A DNA stretch of 64,000 nucleotides, taken from NCBI RefSeq assembly GCF_003403095.1, contig NZ_CP031555.1, forward strand, positions 744,001 to 808,000, written 5' to 3'. The translations under genes were made by a program, and so were the position numbers. This stretch comes from Thalassospira indica. Its GTDB lineage: Bacteria; Pseudomonadota; Alphaproteobacteria; Rhodospirillales; Thalassospiraceae. Position 1 is the first letter of the stretch; each line of letters begins with the position of its first letter. The notes below the pieces were generated by a model, which saw only the letters and a program-made list of their open reading frames with translations, was not told where the DNA came from and searched no databases. Shown here in pieces: positions 20,206 to 29,034 of the stretch.

Positions 20206-22248
20206 GTGTCCTCATTCGATCAACTGTCCAAACGCGCCAAAAAGCTCGAAAATCAGGGCCAGATTGACGAGGCCATCAAACTCTACGAAATGTTTCTTCA
20301 GGATTTCCCGAAAAACACGCGCGCCAAAGCAGCACTTGAGAAGTTGCGCGGTGCAGCATTAGGAAATGGTGTTTCTGCTCAGGAAGCGTTCACAAAAGCC
20401 TCCAAACTGATTGAGCAGGGCGCGGTTGCAAAAGGCGTTGAACTTGCCCGTAAACTCGTGGAACTTGCGCCCGAAAATGCCCAGATATGGAACCTTCTTG
20501 GATTTGGCTATGCAAAGAGTCAAAACCCGGCCGAGGCGGAAAAATGTCTGCGCAAAGCCATTGAGATCGATAAGAATTTCGGAATGGCTTGGGTGAATAT
20601 TGGCACGCTGTTTTCAACGCAAAACAAGTGGGATCTTGCGTTGCAGGCATTTCAAAATGCGAGTTATATCGAACCGCAAAATGCCGGCGTTCTGAGTTCG
20701 ATCGCAGGCATCCTGATAGAGATGCGGCGCTTTGATGAGGCTGAGAAATTCTGCGTGATGGCGATCAAATACGATCCCAATCTGGCGGAGCCATATCTTA
20801 ATCTTGGGATCATCCTGTATCGCAAGAAAAAGCGCGGTGCTGCCAAACAGGCATTTGAAAAAGTCGCCCAACTGCGACCGAACAATATGACGGCACTTTC
20901 GGACTATCTCTATGTCCGCGCACAAATCTGCGACTGGTCTGAACTTGCACCCGAATTTAAGAAAGTGAAGCCGATTGGAAAACCGGGTAACTCGGTTTCA
21001 CCCTTTTCGTTCCTACATTTTGACGATGACCCATACGCGCAGAAAAAGCGTTCTGAAAACCGGGCCCAGGAACTTGCCGTGCGAGAAGACGTTCCGAAGT
21101 TCCCTCGTCCGTCTTCGCGCCCGCAGAAACTCAAAATCGGCTATTTCTCCGCTGATTTTCACAATCATGCGACGCTTTCCTTGATGATGGGGCTTTTTGG
21201 TTTCCACGACAAAAGCCGATTTGAAATACATGCATATAGTTACGGCGGTGTCACGGATGGTTGGCGTCGTGGCAAGCTTCAGAAACTGGTTGAAAAAAAC
21301 TGGGACGTTCGCGGTGCATCGGACCGCGAAATTGTCGAACACGCCCGTAACCAGGGGATAGATATCGCGATTGATCTGAAGGGCTACACCCAGTACGGAC
21401 GGCCACAGCTATTTGCCTATCGGTTGGCGCCAATTCAGATCAACTATGTTGGTTATCCGGGGACTTTGGGGGCCGATTACATCGACTATCTGATCGCAGA
21501 CCACACCATCATCCCCGGCGAATACAAGAACGCCTATTCCGAAAAAATCATCTACATGCCGCATTGTTATCAACCCAATGATGGCGGTCGGGCCTATCCC
21601 GAAAATACCCAAACACGCACGGAGCTGGGCTTGCCCGAAGACGGCTTTGTCTTCTGTTCATTCAATGCCAACTATAAGATTTCGCCGCGCGAATTCGATA
21701 TCTGGGTGCGCTTGCTTAAGAAGGTAGATGGTTCTGTCCTGTGGCTCTTTGAAGGAAGCGAGGACGCGATGCTCAATCTTCGCAAGGAAGCCGGAAATCG
21801 CGGCGTGGATCCAGCCCGCCTTGTCTTTGCAGGCTTCTTGCCCGAGGAACAACACCTCGCACGTCACAAACATGCCGACCTGTTCCTAGATACCTTCAAT
21901 GTGAATGCGCATACCACGGCAAGTGACGCGCTTTGGACCGGGTTGCCGCTTGTAACACTTCCCGGAAAACAATTTGCCGCCCGGGTCGCCGCAAGTGTTC
22001 TAAAGGCGGCAAACTTGCCTGAACTGATTGCCAATGACGAAGAAGAGTACGAGGCGATTGCCCTTGATATGGCATTGAATCCGGAAAAGACAGAAGCCAT
22101 GAAGGCAAAGGTCAAGGAAAACGTCAAAGCATGTCCGTTGTTTGACACCAAATCATATACCAGTGATCTCGAGCGTGCTTACGATGCGGTGTATGAACGT
22201 TACCTTCGAAGCGAATCCCCTGCGGATATTGACCTTCTAAATGAATGA
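20206..22248 (+). CDS. TPR protein with GT41 (O-GlcNAc transferase-like) domain, copy 1
   Basis: 680 residues. About 1-260 are tetratricopeptide repeats; about 300-670 are the glycosyltransferase family 41 catalytic region. Family landmarks are SADFHNHATLSLMMG (candidate base H321), the APIQINYVGYPGTLG loop, SFNANYKISPREFD with the sugar-nucleotide-binding lysine K491, and NAHTTASDALWTGLP. It probably transfers GlcNAc or another hexose from a nucleotide sugar to protein serine/threonine or asparagine in the cytoplasm. The start is GTG (MSSFDQ). It is the longest of three tandem copies and has an extra N-terminal TPR segment. Flagellin or an adhesin would be a typical target, but none is encoded nearby. 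Confidence 0.9.
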   Translation: MSSFDQLSKRAKKLENQGQIDEAIKLYEMFLQDFPKNTRAKAALEKLRGAALGNGVSAQEAFTKASKLIEQGAVAKGVELARKLVELAPENAQIWNLLGFGYAKSQNPAEAEKCLRKAIEIDKNFGMAWVNIGTLFSTQNKWDLALQAFQNASYIEPQNAGVLSSIAGILIEMRRFDEAEKFCVMAIKYDPNLAEPYLNLGIILYRKKKRGAAKQAFEKVAQLRPNNMTALSDYLYVRAQICDWSELAPEFKKVKPIGKPGNSVSPFSFLHFDDDPYAQKKRSENRAQELAVREDVPKFPRPSSRPQKLKIGYFSADFHNHATLSLMMGLFGFHDKSRFEIHAYSYGGVTDGWRRGKLQKLVEKNWDVRGASDREIVEHARNQGIDIAIDLKGYTQYGRPQLFAYRLAPIQINYVGYPGTLGADYIDYLIADHTIIPGEYKNAYSEKIIYMPHCYQPNDGGRAYPENTQTRTELGLPEDGFVFCSFNANYKISPREFDIWVRLLKKVDGSVLWLFEGSEDAMLNLRKEAGNRGVDPARLVFAGFLPEEQHLARHKHADLFLDTFNVNAHTTASDALWTGLPLVTLPGKQFAARVAASVLKAANLPELIANDEEEYEAIALDMALNPEKTEAMKAKVKENVKACPLFDTKSYTSDLERAYDAVYERYLRSESPADIDLLNE

Positions 22249-22287
22249 TATACGCGCGAATGTTGTACCGAGAATGAGGAAGAAGTC

Positions 22288-24171
22288 TTGACGTCGGCAG
22301 TTGAAATGGCGCTTTCCCAAGCCAAAAATGCGATGAAAAGCAATCAGTTTGGGGTGGCGATTTCCATTTGCGAAAAACACCTCAAATCTGAACCTGGTGC
22401 AGCTGTGATTTGGGTTGTTTTGGCAAACGCACATTTTGCCAACAAAGATTATGAGCAAGCGTTTTCTTGCTTCAAGAAGGTTGTCGATCTCGCGCCGCAA
22501 AACCCAAAATCCTATCAAAATCTTGGTGTGTTTTATCAAGGCATCGGGAAGTATAACGAAGCCCTGCAAAGTTATAAGAAAGCGGCAAGTTGCGATGCAA
22601 ATTATGCCCCGGCCTATAATGGCGCCGGTGTTGTCTTGATGACAGTTGGGCAGTTTGATGTAGCTCAGCCGTATTTTGCCAAAGCGCTTCAGCTCGATCC
22701 AGGGTTCGCCGACGCCTACAACAATTTGGCGCATGTGTTCTTTAGCAAGGGACAATTGCCCGCAGCAGCCCAGAGTTATGCCAAGGCCAACGCGCTGAAC
22801 CCTGATTTGAAAAGCGCACAGGCAAACCAGTTCTATAGTTTGGCGATGATGTGTGATTGGGCCGGACTTGAAAGCTTTTCGAGTGAAGCCGATACACTAG
22901 GAATTGAGGGCGAAGCAATTGCGCCTTTTTCTCTGTTGGTGCGTGAAGACGCACCGGAACGACAATTGGCGCGATCTCGGAAATTCGTATCGGCTAAATT
23001 TGGACGTGGCGCAGAATGGCGGGGTGCTGCCCCCTCAAAGCGTCCCGACAAGCTTCGGATTGGATATTTCTCTGCCGATTTTCACAACCATGCAACGCTA
23101 TCACTGATGATGGGCCTGCTTAGGAACCATGATCACGAAAAATTTGAAATCCATGGTTTCTCTTATGGTGTCGTCAAAGAAAGCAACAGTCTAAACGAGG
23201 CCAAACAATTCTTAGAGAGCTTCTCGGATGTGGAGCGTGCTACCGACGAAGAAATTGTTGAACTTGCGCGTGAAAAGAAGATTGATATCGCAATTGATCT
23301 TAAGGGGCACACCCACCAGGCGCGCACCGGTATTTTTGCGTATCGCATGGCACCCATTCAGATCAATTATCTGGGATATCCCGGTTCCATCGGTGCTGAT
23401 TTCATCGAATACATGATTGTCGACAAAGTCACAGTCCCTGAAACGCACAAACAGTATTTGTCTGAGAAGCTGATTTATCTGCCAAATTGTTATCAGCCGA
23501 ACAATGATCAGCGCCAAATTTCGCAAACAGATACAAAACGCACAGATTTTGGCCTTCCGGAAACTGGTTTTGTGTTTTGCAGTTTCAACAACACCTACAA
23601 GATCACACCGCGCGAGTTTGATATCTGGATGCGCCTTCTTGGCAAGGTTGATAGCTCAGTCCTTTGGTTGCTCAAAGGCAACGATTACGCGGCCGATAAC
23701 CTGCGTAAGGAAGCGCAAAAACGGGGTGTCGATCCGAACCGTTTGATATTTGCAGAAAAGCTGCCGGAACCGGAACATCTGGCACGCCATAAACATGCAG
23801 ATCTTTTGCTTGATACTTTTAACGTCAACGCCCACACCACGGCGAGTGACGCGCTTTGGGCCGGTTTGCCGATGGTCACCTTGCCCGGTGCGCAATTTGC
23901 CGCGCGTGTCGCGGCCAGCATTCTAAGTGCGGCAAACCTTCCCGAGCTGATCGCGAAATCCGAAGAGGACTACGAAGCGATTGCCCTTGATCTGGCTTTA
24001 AACCCGGAAAAGGCCATAGCCATCAGATCTAAGGTTAAAGAAAACGCCAAAGTCTGTCCTTTGTTCGACAGCAAATCTTATACCGTTGATCTGGAACGGG
24101 CTTATGACGCAGCGTATGCATGCTACCTTCGGGGTGAAGCTCCAAAAAACATTGATCTTGTCAGCCATTAA
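22288..24171 (+). CDS. TPR protein with GT41 domain, copy 2
   Basis: 627 residues. TPR repeats occupy about 1-200 and a GT41 domain about 245-615, with SADFHNHATLSLMMG, the APIQINYLGYPGSIG loop, FNNTYKITPREFD (K438) and NAHTTASDALWAGLP. All catalytic landmarks are kept, so it should be active. It starts with TTG after GAATGAGGAAG, and the same leader sequence precedes copy 3. The gap from copy 1 is 39 bases, identical to the gap before copy 3. It is closer to copy 3 than to copy 1, as seen in the DHDKFEIHGFSYG-type and KQYLSEKLIYLP-type segments. Targets are unknown. Confidence 0.9.
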   Translation: MTSAVEMALSQAKNAMKSNQFGVAISICEKHLKSEPGAAVIWVVLANAHFANKDYEQAFSCFKKVVDLAPQNPKSYQNLGVFYQGIGKYNEALQSYKKAASCDANYAPAYNGAGVVLMTVGQFDVAQPYFAKALQLDPGFADAYNNLAHVFFSKGQLPAAAQSYAKANALNPDLKSAQANQFYSLAMMCDWAGLESFSSEADTLGIEGEAIAPFSLLVREDAPERQLARSRKFVSAKFGRGAEWRGAAPSKRPDKLRIGYFSADFHNHATLSLMMGLLRNHDHEKFEIHGFSYGVVKESNSLNEAKQFLESFSDVERATDEEIVELAREKKIDIAIDLKGHTHQARTGIFAYRMAPIQINYLGYPGSIGADFIEYMIVDKVTVPETHKQYLSEKLIYLPNCYQPNNDQRQISQTDTKRTDFGLPETGFVFCSFNNTYKITPREFDIWMRLLGKVDSSVLWLLKGNDYAADNLRKEAQKRGVDPNRLIFAEKLPEPEHLARHKHADLLLDTFNVNAHTTASDALWAGLPMVTLPGAQFAARVAASILSAANLPELIAKSEEDYEAIALDLALNPEKAIAIRSKVKENAKVCPLFDSKSYTVDLERAYDAAYACYLRGEAPKNIDLVSH

Positions 24172-24210
24172 GATACGGGTAAATTTTGCATCAGGAATGA
24201 GGAAGATGTT

Positions 24211-26091
24211 TTGAGCACGACGCTGGAACAGGTGGTGTCCAACGCCAAAGAAGCCATTCGCAATAATGTGCCTGATAAGGCTATTTCCATTTGTGAAGAG
24301 CGCCTGAAAACCGAATCCAATATGCTTGTGCTCTGGGATCTCTTGGCAAATGCCCATTTCCTGAAAAAGGACTATGTGCAGGCCTCTTTGTGCTTCGAGA
24401 AGGTCGTCGAACTTGCGCCAGGAAGCCCAAAGTCCCATCAAAACCTTGGTATGTTTTATCAAAGCATCGGAAAGTTTAACGAAGCGCTGCAGTGTTTTCA
24501 GTGCGCGGTCAACTGCGATGCGAACTATGCCCTCGCCTATAACAGTGCCGGCAATGTTCTAATGAAGGTGGGCCAGCGTGATACCGCGCAGCAGTATTTT
24601 GTCAAAGCTCTTCAGCTAAACCCTCAACTCGCCGATGCCTACAGCAATATGGCCAATGCTTTCTTCCTCAAGGGGCAATTGCAGGCTGCAGCTCAGGGGT
24701 ATGCCAAAGCTTATTCTCTAGATCCTTCGCTGAAAAGCGCCTTGGCCAATCAATATCATTGCTTGGCAATGATGTGTGATTGGTCTCAGTTAGAGGACTT
24801 CACGCGTGTCGCCGATACGCTGGGCGTTGAGGGCGAAGTTGTTTCACCATTTACGCTGCTCCAATTGGAGGATGCACCTGAACGGCAATTGATACGAAGC
24901 AGCAGGCTGGTGATGGTCAATTTTGGTCATGGAACCAAATGGCAACGGCCGCCTCCAACCAAACGACCGAGTAAGCTGCGCATTGGTTATTTTTCGGCCG
25001 ATTTCCAGGATCATGCGACGCTTTCGCTGATAATGGGGCTTCTGCGTCACCATGATCACGACAAATTCGAAATTCACGGGTTTTCTTATGGCTTGGTCAA
25101 AGAAGGTCGAAGTCTTGATCAGGCAAAGGGTTACTTTGAAAGTTTTTCCCATGTTGAACGAGAATCGGATGATGCGATTGCCGAGCTCGCACGAGAAAAG
25201 AAAATTGATATCGCGATTGATCTAAAAGGCCATACACGACTGGGACGGTTAGGTTTTTTTGCCCGGCGTATGGCCCCGGTTCAGATCAACTATCTGGGCA
25301 ATCCGGGCACCATAGGGGCAGACTTTATCGAATATATGATCGTCGACAAGGTTACCGTACCTGAAACGCACAAAAAGTATCTGTCGGAAAAGCCGATTTA
25401 TCTGCCGCATTGTTATCAACCCAACGATGACCAGCGCAGCATCCCGGAGACCAACACAACGCGTGCTGATTTCGGTCTGCCTGATAACGGTTTTGTCTTC
25501 TGTAGTTTTAACAATACCTACAAGACTTCCCCGCGTGAATTCGATATCTGGATGCGGCTCCTGAAAAGGGTCGATGGGTCGGTGCTTTGGTTGTTCAAAG
25601 GCAATGACTACGCGGCAGAAAACTTGCGCAAAGAAGCGCAAAAACGCGGTGTTGATCCGGATCGTTTGATTTTTGCAGAGAGGTTTTCCCAATCAGAACA
25701 TCTTGCGCGGCACAAACATGGCGACCTTTTGCTTGATACCTTCAACGTCAATGCTCACACGACGGCAAGCGATGCGCTTTGGGCCGGCTTGCCGCTTGTT
25801 ACGCTTCCCGGCGAGCAATTTGCCGCCCGTGTTGCAGCCAGCATTCTCAGTGCGGCAAATCTGCCCGAACTGATCGCCAAGGATGAAGCGGATTATCAGG
25901 CCATTGCCCTAGATCTGGCGCTGAATCCGGAAAAAATCATGGCATTGAAGCAGAAGTTGCAAGAACAGATCAAGACCTGTCCACTGTTTGATACGGCGGG
26001 CTATACACGAGATATCGAAGCGGCATTTGAAGCAGCTTATGATCGTTATTTTAAAGGCCTCGCCCCTGATGATATCGATCTGACCCGGTGA
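24211..26091 (+). CDS. TPR protein with GT41 domain, copy 3
   Basis: 626 residues, colinear with copy 2: TPR repeats (about 1-200) and a GT41 domain with FNNTYKTSPREFD (K438) and NAHTTASDALWAGLP. The motif at the candidate catalytic base reads SADFQDHATLSLIMG, so the histidine is kept but the preceding HN becomes QD. The active loop reads NYLGNPGTIG instead of GYPG, a change at a normally conserved tyrosine position. It begins with TTG, with the same GAATGAGGAAG leader as copy 2. Changes in the TPR groove and active loop suggest a different acceptor or donor preference, which is inference. Confidence 0.88.
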   Translation: MSTTLEQVVSNAKEAIRNNVPDKAISICEERLKTESNMLVLWDLLANAHFLKKDYVQASLCFEKVVELAPGSPKSHQNLGMFYQSIGKFNEALQCFQCAVNCDANYALAYNSAGNVLMKVGQRDTAQQYFVKALQLNPQLADAYSNMANAFFLKGQLQAAAQGYAKAYSLDPSLKSALANQYHCLAMMCDWSQLEDFTRVADTLGVEGEVVSPFTLLQLEDAPERQLIRSSRLVMVNFGHGTKWQRPPPTKRPSKLRIGYFSADFQDHATLSLIMGLLRHHDHDKFEIHGFSYGLVKEGRSLDQAKGYFESFSHVERESDDAIAELAREKKIDIAIDLKGHTRLGRLGFFARRMAPVQINYLGNPGTIGADFIEYMIVDKVTVPETHKKYLSEKPIYLPHCYQPNDDQRSIPETNTTRADFGLPDNGFVFCSFNNTYKTSPREFDIWMRLLKRVDGSVLWLFKGNDYAAENLRKEAQKRGVDPDRLIFAERFSQSEHLARHKHGDLLLDTFNVNAHTTASDALWAGLPLVTLPGEQFAARVAASILSAANLPELIAKDEADYQAIALDLALNPEKIMALKQKLQEQIKTCPLFDTAGYTRDIEAAFEAAYDRYFKGLAPDDIDLTR

Positions 26092-26181
26092 AAGTGATCC
26101 GGGATGCTTTCTGCACTTGGCGAAGGTTTGATGGCGCGATAAAACAGTGCCATGACAATACAACAACCAGATAAAGGCTGC

Positions 26182-26613
26182 ATGTCGGTTGACCTGCGCC
26201 AGGGCAAAATCCCGGAAAAAACCGTGTTCGTCAGTGCGGTCGCGCTGGTCGATATTGATCATCGTGTGCTGATCGCACAGCGCCCAGAAGGCAAATCCAT
26301 GGCCGGCCTTTGGGAGTTTCCCGGCGGCAAGGTCGAGGCGGGCGAAACACCCGAAATGGCGCTGGTGCGTGAGCTCAAGGAAGAGCTTGGCATTGATATC
26401 ACCGAAAGCTGCCTGGCACCCTTTACCTTTGCATCCTTCACCTATGATGATTTCCATCTGATGATGCCGCTTTATCTCTGTCGCGTCTGGAAGGGTGAAA
26501 TCACCCCGATGGAAGGCCAGCAGGTTAAATGGGTACGCCCGGTCCGTCTGGGCGACTACCCGATGCCACCGGCTGACGTGCCGCTTGTGGCGATGTTGCG
26601 CGATTTTCTGTGA
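26182..26613 (+). CDS. mutT: MutT-type Nudix hydrolase
   Basis: 143 residues. The Nudix box GKVEAGETPEMALVRELKEE followed by LGID matches GX5EX7REUXEEXGU. WEFPGGK before it and the C-terminal layout resemble MutT, which removes 8-oxo-dGTP to prevent transversion mutations. I prefer the ATG at 26182 because AAAGG lies at good spacing; an in-frame ATG at 26152 has no clear ribosome site. In many alphaproteobacteria mutT lies next to argJ and secA; here the GT41 array separates it from them. Confidence 0.9.
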   Translation: MSVDLRQGKIPEKTVFVSAVALVDIDHRVLIAQRPEGKSMAGLWEFPGGKVEAGETPEMALVRELKEELGIDITESCLAPFTFASFTYDDFHLMMPLYLCRVWKGEITPMEGQQVKWVRPVRLGDYPMPPADVPLVAMLRDFL

Positions 26614-26675
26614 GCCATCTGCGCGTTTGTGGCGTATGAGATCGCGCATTGAAGTTTGAATGATGTTGTGGGGAT

Positions 26676-27437
26676 ATGATGTCTGATCCGGTCCGTGCCT
26701 GTCTGATTATTATCGGCAATGAAATCCTGTCTGGCCGCACCCATGACAAGAACCTGCCCTATCTGGCAGAGGAACTGAACACGCTTGGTGTCCGCCTGGC
26801 CGAGACCCGCGTCATTCCCGATATCGAAGCCACCATCATCGAGACGCTCAATGAATGCCGGGCAAAATTCGATTATGTCTTTACCACCGGCGGCATCGGC
26901 CCGACCCACGATGACATCACATCGGAATGCGTCGCCAAGGCATTCGGGGCGGCGATCGAACTCAATGCAGACGCGCATGACTTGCTTAAAAGCCATTATG
27001 AAAACCCCGAAGACCTCAATGAAGCGCGCCTGCGTATGGCACGCATTCCGGTCGGGGCTGAACTGATCCAGAACCCGATTTCCAAGGCACCGGGCTTCCG
27101 CATGGAAAACGTCTATGTCATGGCCGGTGTGCCGATGATCATGCAGGCCATGTTCCAGGGCATCAAACATCAGCTGATCGGCGGCAAGCCGATGGTGTCG
27201 CGCTCTGTCGGGGGCTATATCCCTGAAGGCTCAATTGCCAAGGTGCTTGGCGAAATTCAGGCTGATTTCCCGGAAACCGATATCGGTTCCTACCCCTTCC
27301 TGCGCGAAGGCAAGCTTGGCACCACATTGGTGGTGCGCGGCGAGAGTGCCGATGACGTCAATCAGGCATCTGATCGCATTCGCCTTGCCATTATCGATGG
27401 CGGCAAGGATGTGATCGAAGATACCGGTGCTGTCTGA
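26676..27437 (+). CDS. CinA-type molybdopterin-binding domain protein
   Basis: 253 residues matching the N-terminal MoaB/MogA-like domain of CinA (competence/damage-inducible protein A), with GNEILSGRTHDKN, FTTGGIGPTHDD and the later VYVMAGVP. The C-terminal nicotinamide-mononucleotide deamidase domain of full CinA is absent, as in many alphaproteobacterial short forms. The role is uncertain; the fold is related to molybdopterin-binding enzymes, and long CinA proteins have an ADP-ribose pyrophosphatase activity here. ATG codons at 26676 and 26679 are both possible. It starts 62 bases after mutT in the same direction. Confidence 0.85.
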   Translation: MMSDPVRACLIIIGNEILSGRTHDKNLPYLAEELNTLGVRLAETRVIPDIEATIIETLNECRAKFDYVFTTGGIGPTHDDITSECVAKAFGAAIELNADAHDLLKSHYENPEDLNEARLRMARIPVGAELIQNPISKAPGFRMENVYVMAGVPMIMQAMFQGIKHQLIGGKPMVSRSVGGYIPEGSIAKVLGEIQADFPETDIGSYPFLREGKLGTTLVVRGESADDVNQASDRIRLAIIDGGKDVIEDTGAV

Positions 27438-27529
27438 TCGCCTTGGCCAGTGGCCTTGAATTGCGTTTGATCAAGGTAATGTCTTCGGGCTGTGTCTAGA
27501 ATTGTTCTGACCTTTTACGGGAAGACAAC

Positions 27530-27874
27530 ATGACCGATCAGAACCATGATCCGCACAATGACGCGCGCAACAGTCAGGCCGCCCGCGAAGCCCGGTCGAT
27601 TGTGAAATTCATGATCGAACACACAGCTTACGGCGGGTTTGGCGCGCTGGTGTTCGGGGCGTTGGTTCTGTATTTCGATATTGGCGGGATTTACAGCCTT
27701 GCGACGTCATCGCGTGATGCGCCGATCTTTATCTTCTTGCTGTTTTTCGGCCTGTTTGTGACCTTCGGCAGCATCAGTCTGGGCGTCGGGATCATGACGC
27801 TTGGCGGCTTTTCCGATGATGACCGCTATCGCGATGAACGCACCCGCAATCGCAATTCAGATGACAGAAAATAA
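27530..27874 (+). CDS. Small membrane protein, unknown
   Basis: 114 residues of no recognised family. A hydrophilic N-terminus (about 1-30) is followed by two hydrophobic segments (about 34-56 and 64-90) and a charged, arginine/aspartate-rich tail. Two transmembrane helices with both ends cytoplasmic are predicted by eye. GGGAAGACAAC precedes the ATG. A terminator begins right after the stop, so it ends its transcription unit. Confidence 0.7.
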   Translation: MTDQNHDPHNDARNSQAAREARSIVKFMIEHTAYGGFGALVFGALVLYFDIGGIYSLATSSRDAPIFIFLLFFGLFVTFGSISLGVGIMTLGGFSDDDRYRDERTRNRNSDDRK

Positions 27875-27875
27875 A

Positions 27876-27900
27876 AAAGGCGCCGTTTGGTGGCGCCTTT
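27876..27900 (+). terminator. Rho-independent terminator, bidirectional
   Basis: AAAGGCGCC pairs with GGCGCCTTT around a 7-base loop. The upstream A run and downstream T run allow use by the genes on both sides. Confidence 0.85.
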
Positions 27901-27921
27901 CTGGAACGTTGAACACCCGCC

Positions 27922-28176
27922 TTATGGCCGGTCCGCACCGGATTTCTTTGCGATCACGCGCGCAACCAGCATCCCGATGATCCAGCCGGCCAACGGCACG
28001 ATGAAAATGTAATCAAACAACGGGTGGCTTGAATCCCCACCCGACGCCGCCAAAATGATCCCGACCCAACCCGCGGTCAGAAGATAGCCCATGATCTTGA
28101 AATAGACCCCGTTCGACAGTCCCTTTTTTTGCGGCGGCTGTTCGGGATTGTTCGGTTGGCTTGGTTCGCCAGACAT
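27922..28176 (-). CDS. Small membrane protein, unknown
   Basis: 84 residues. A proline-rich N-terminus (about 1-20) is followed by two hydrophobic helices (about 28-45 and 53-72), the second ending in a glycine-rich GWIIGMLVARVIAKK. The ATG at 28176 follows AAGGAA; an upstream frame extension to 28212 overlaps nothing but lacks a ribosome site. It lies 36 bases downstream of bluB on the same strand and may be co-transcribed. I do not recognise the family. Confidence 0.65.
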   Translation of the reverse strand: MSGEPSQPNNPEQPPQKKGLSNGVYFKIMGYLLTAGWVGIILAASGGDSSHPLFDYIFIVPLAGWIIGMLVARVIAKKSGADRP

Positions 28177-28212
28177 TCGGTATTCCTTGCGTTCTGAATT
28201 ATGTTTTGGCAA

Positions 28213-28899
28213 TCAGCGTTCAAGTGTCAGCGCATCGGGATCAATGCGATCCTGCCAGCCTTCGCGCACCAGTTCGGGCACGACGTGATCTTCTTCGGGA
28301 TATCCGATACAAAGATAGGCAATGAGGCGCCAGTGGTCGGGCACATCAAGCGTCTTGCCAACCACATCCGGCTCAAGGATCGAAACCCAGCCAACCCCGA
28401 TGCCCTTGACACGTGCCGCCAGCCACAGCAACTGCACAGCGGCGACCGCAGAATAATCAAGCATCTCAGGCATGGTCTTGCGCCCAAGGCCCATGCCTGC
28501 TTCGGTTTCTTCATCGGCAAACACGGCCAACTGTACCGGGGCCTGATCCATACCCTGAAGCTTCAGCGACGCATAAAGCTTGGCGCGTTCACCGTGATAA
28601 TCATTAAGTGCTTCATTGTTGGCGCGTTCGAAACTGTCGCGGATTGACTTGCGGCGTTTCGGATCATTGACCTTCACAAAACGCCATGGCTGGCAATTGC
28701 CGACTGAGGGCGCCAGGCAGGCTTCCTTGATCAGATCGTCGATATCGCCCTTAGGGATCGGGTCGGTGCGAAAACGCCGGACGTCACGCCGCCAGAGCAA
28801 AAGATTGATGAACTGCTTTTGAAAGGCCTGGTCAAAAACCGGCGGCGTCAGGTCCGTTTCCGGGGCGCTGTTTGTGGCAATCTGATCTGGTTTGGTCAT
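28213..28899 (-). CDS. bluB: 5,6-dimethylbenzimidazole synthase
   Basis: 228 residues of the nitroreductase-fold BluB family, which fragments reduced FMN with O2 to make dimethylbenzimidazole, the lower ligand of vitamin B12. Family motifs are WRRDVRRFRTDP, CLAPSVGNCQPWRF, GLGRKTMPEMLDYS and a C-terminal IGYPEED. It is soluble and cytoplasmic. No other cobalamin gene lies in the window, so it acts with genes elsewhere. The ribosome site before the ATG is weak. No B12 riboswitch is apparent in the 135 bases upstream. Confidence 0.88.
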   Translation of the reverse strand: MTKPDQIATNSAPETDLTPPVFDQAFQKQFINLLLWRRDVRRFRTDPIPKGDIDDLIKEACLAPSVGNCQPWRFVKVNDPKRRKSIRDSFERANNEALNDYHGERAKLYASLKLQGMDQAPVQLAVFADEETEAGMGLGRKTMPEMLDYSAVAAVQLLWLAARVKGIGVGWVSILEPDVVGKTLDVPDHWRLIAYLCIGYPEEDHVVPELVREGWQDRIDPDALTLER

Positions 28900-29034
28900 G
28901 GCGCGGGCCCGATGAAATGCGAGGTAAATTTCAATTGTTTTGCACCCTACCTGTCAGCGTCGCTATCGCCAATAGCAAGATGATCTCATCGATCCATCAC
29001 AGCCCATTTTTGCGCGCCGTGCGCTGACAAAAGC

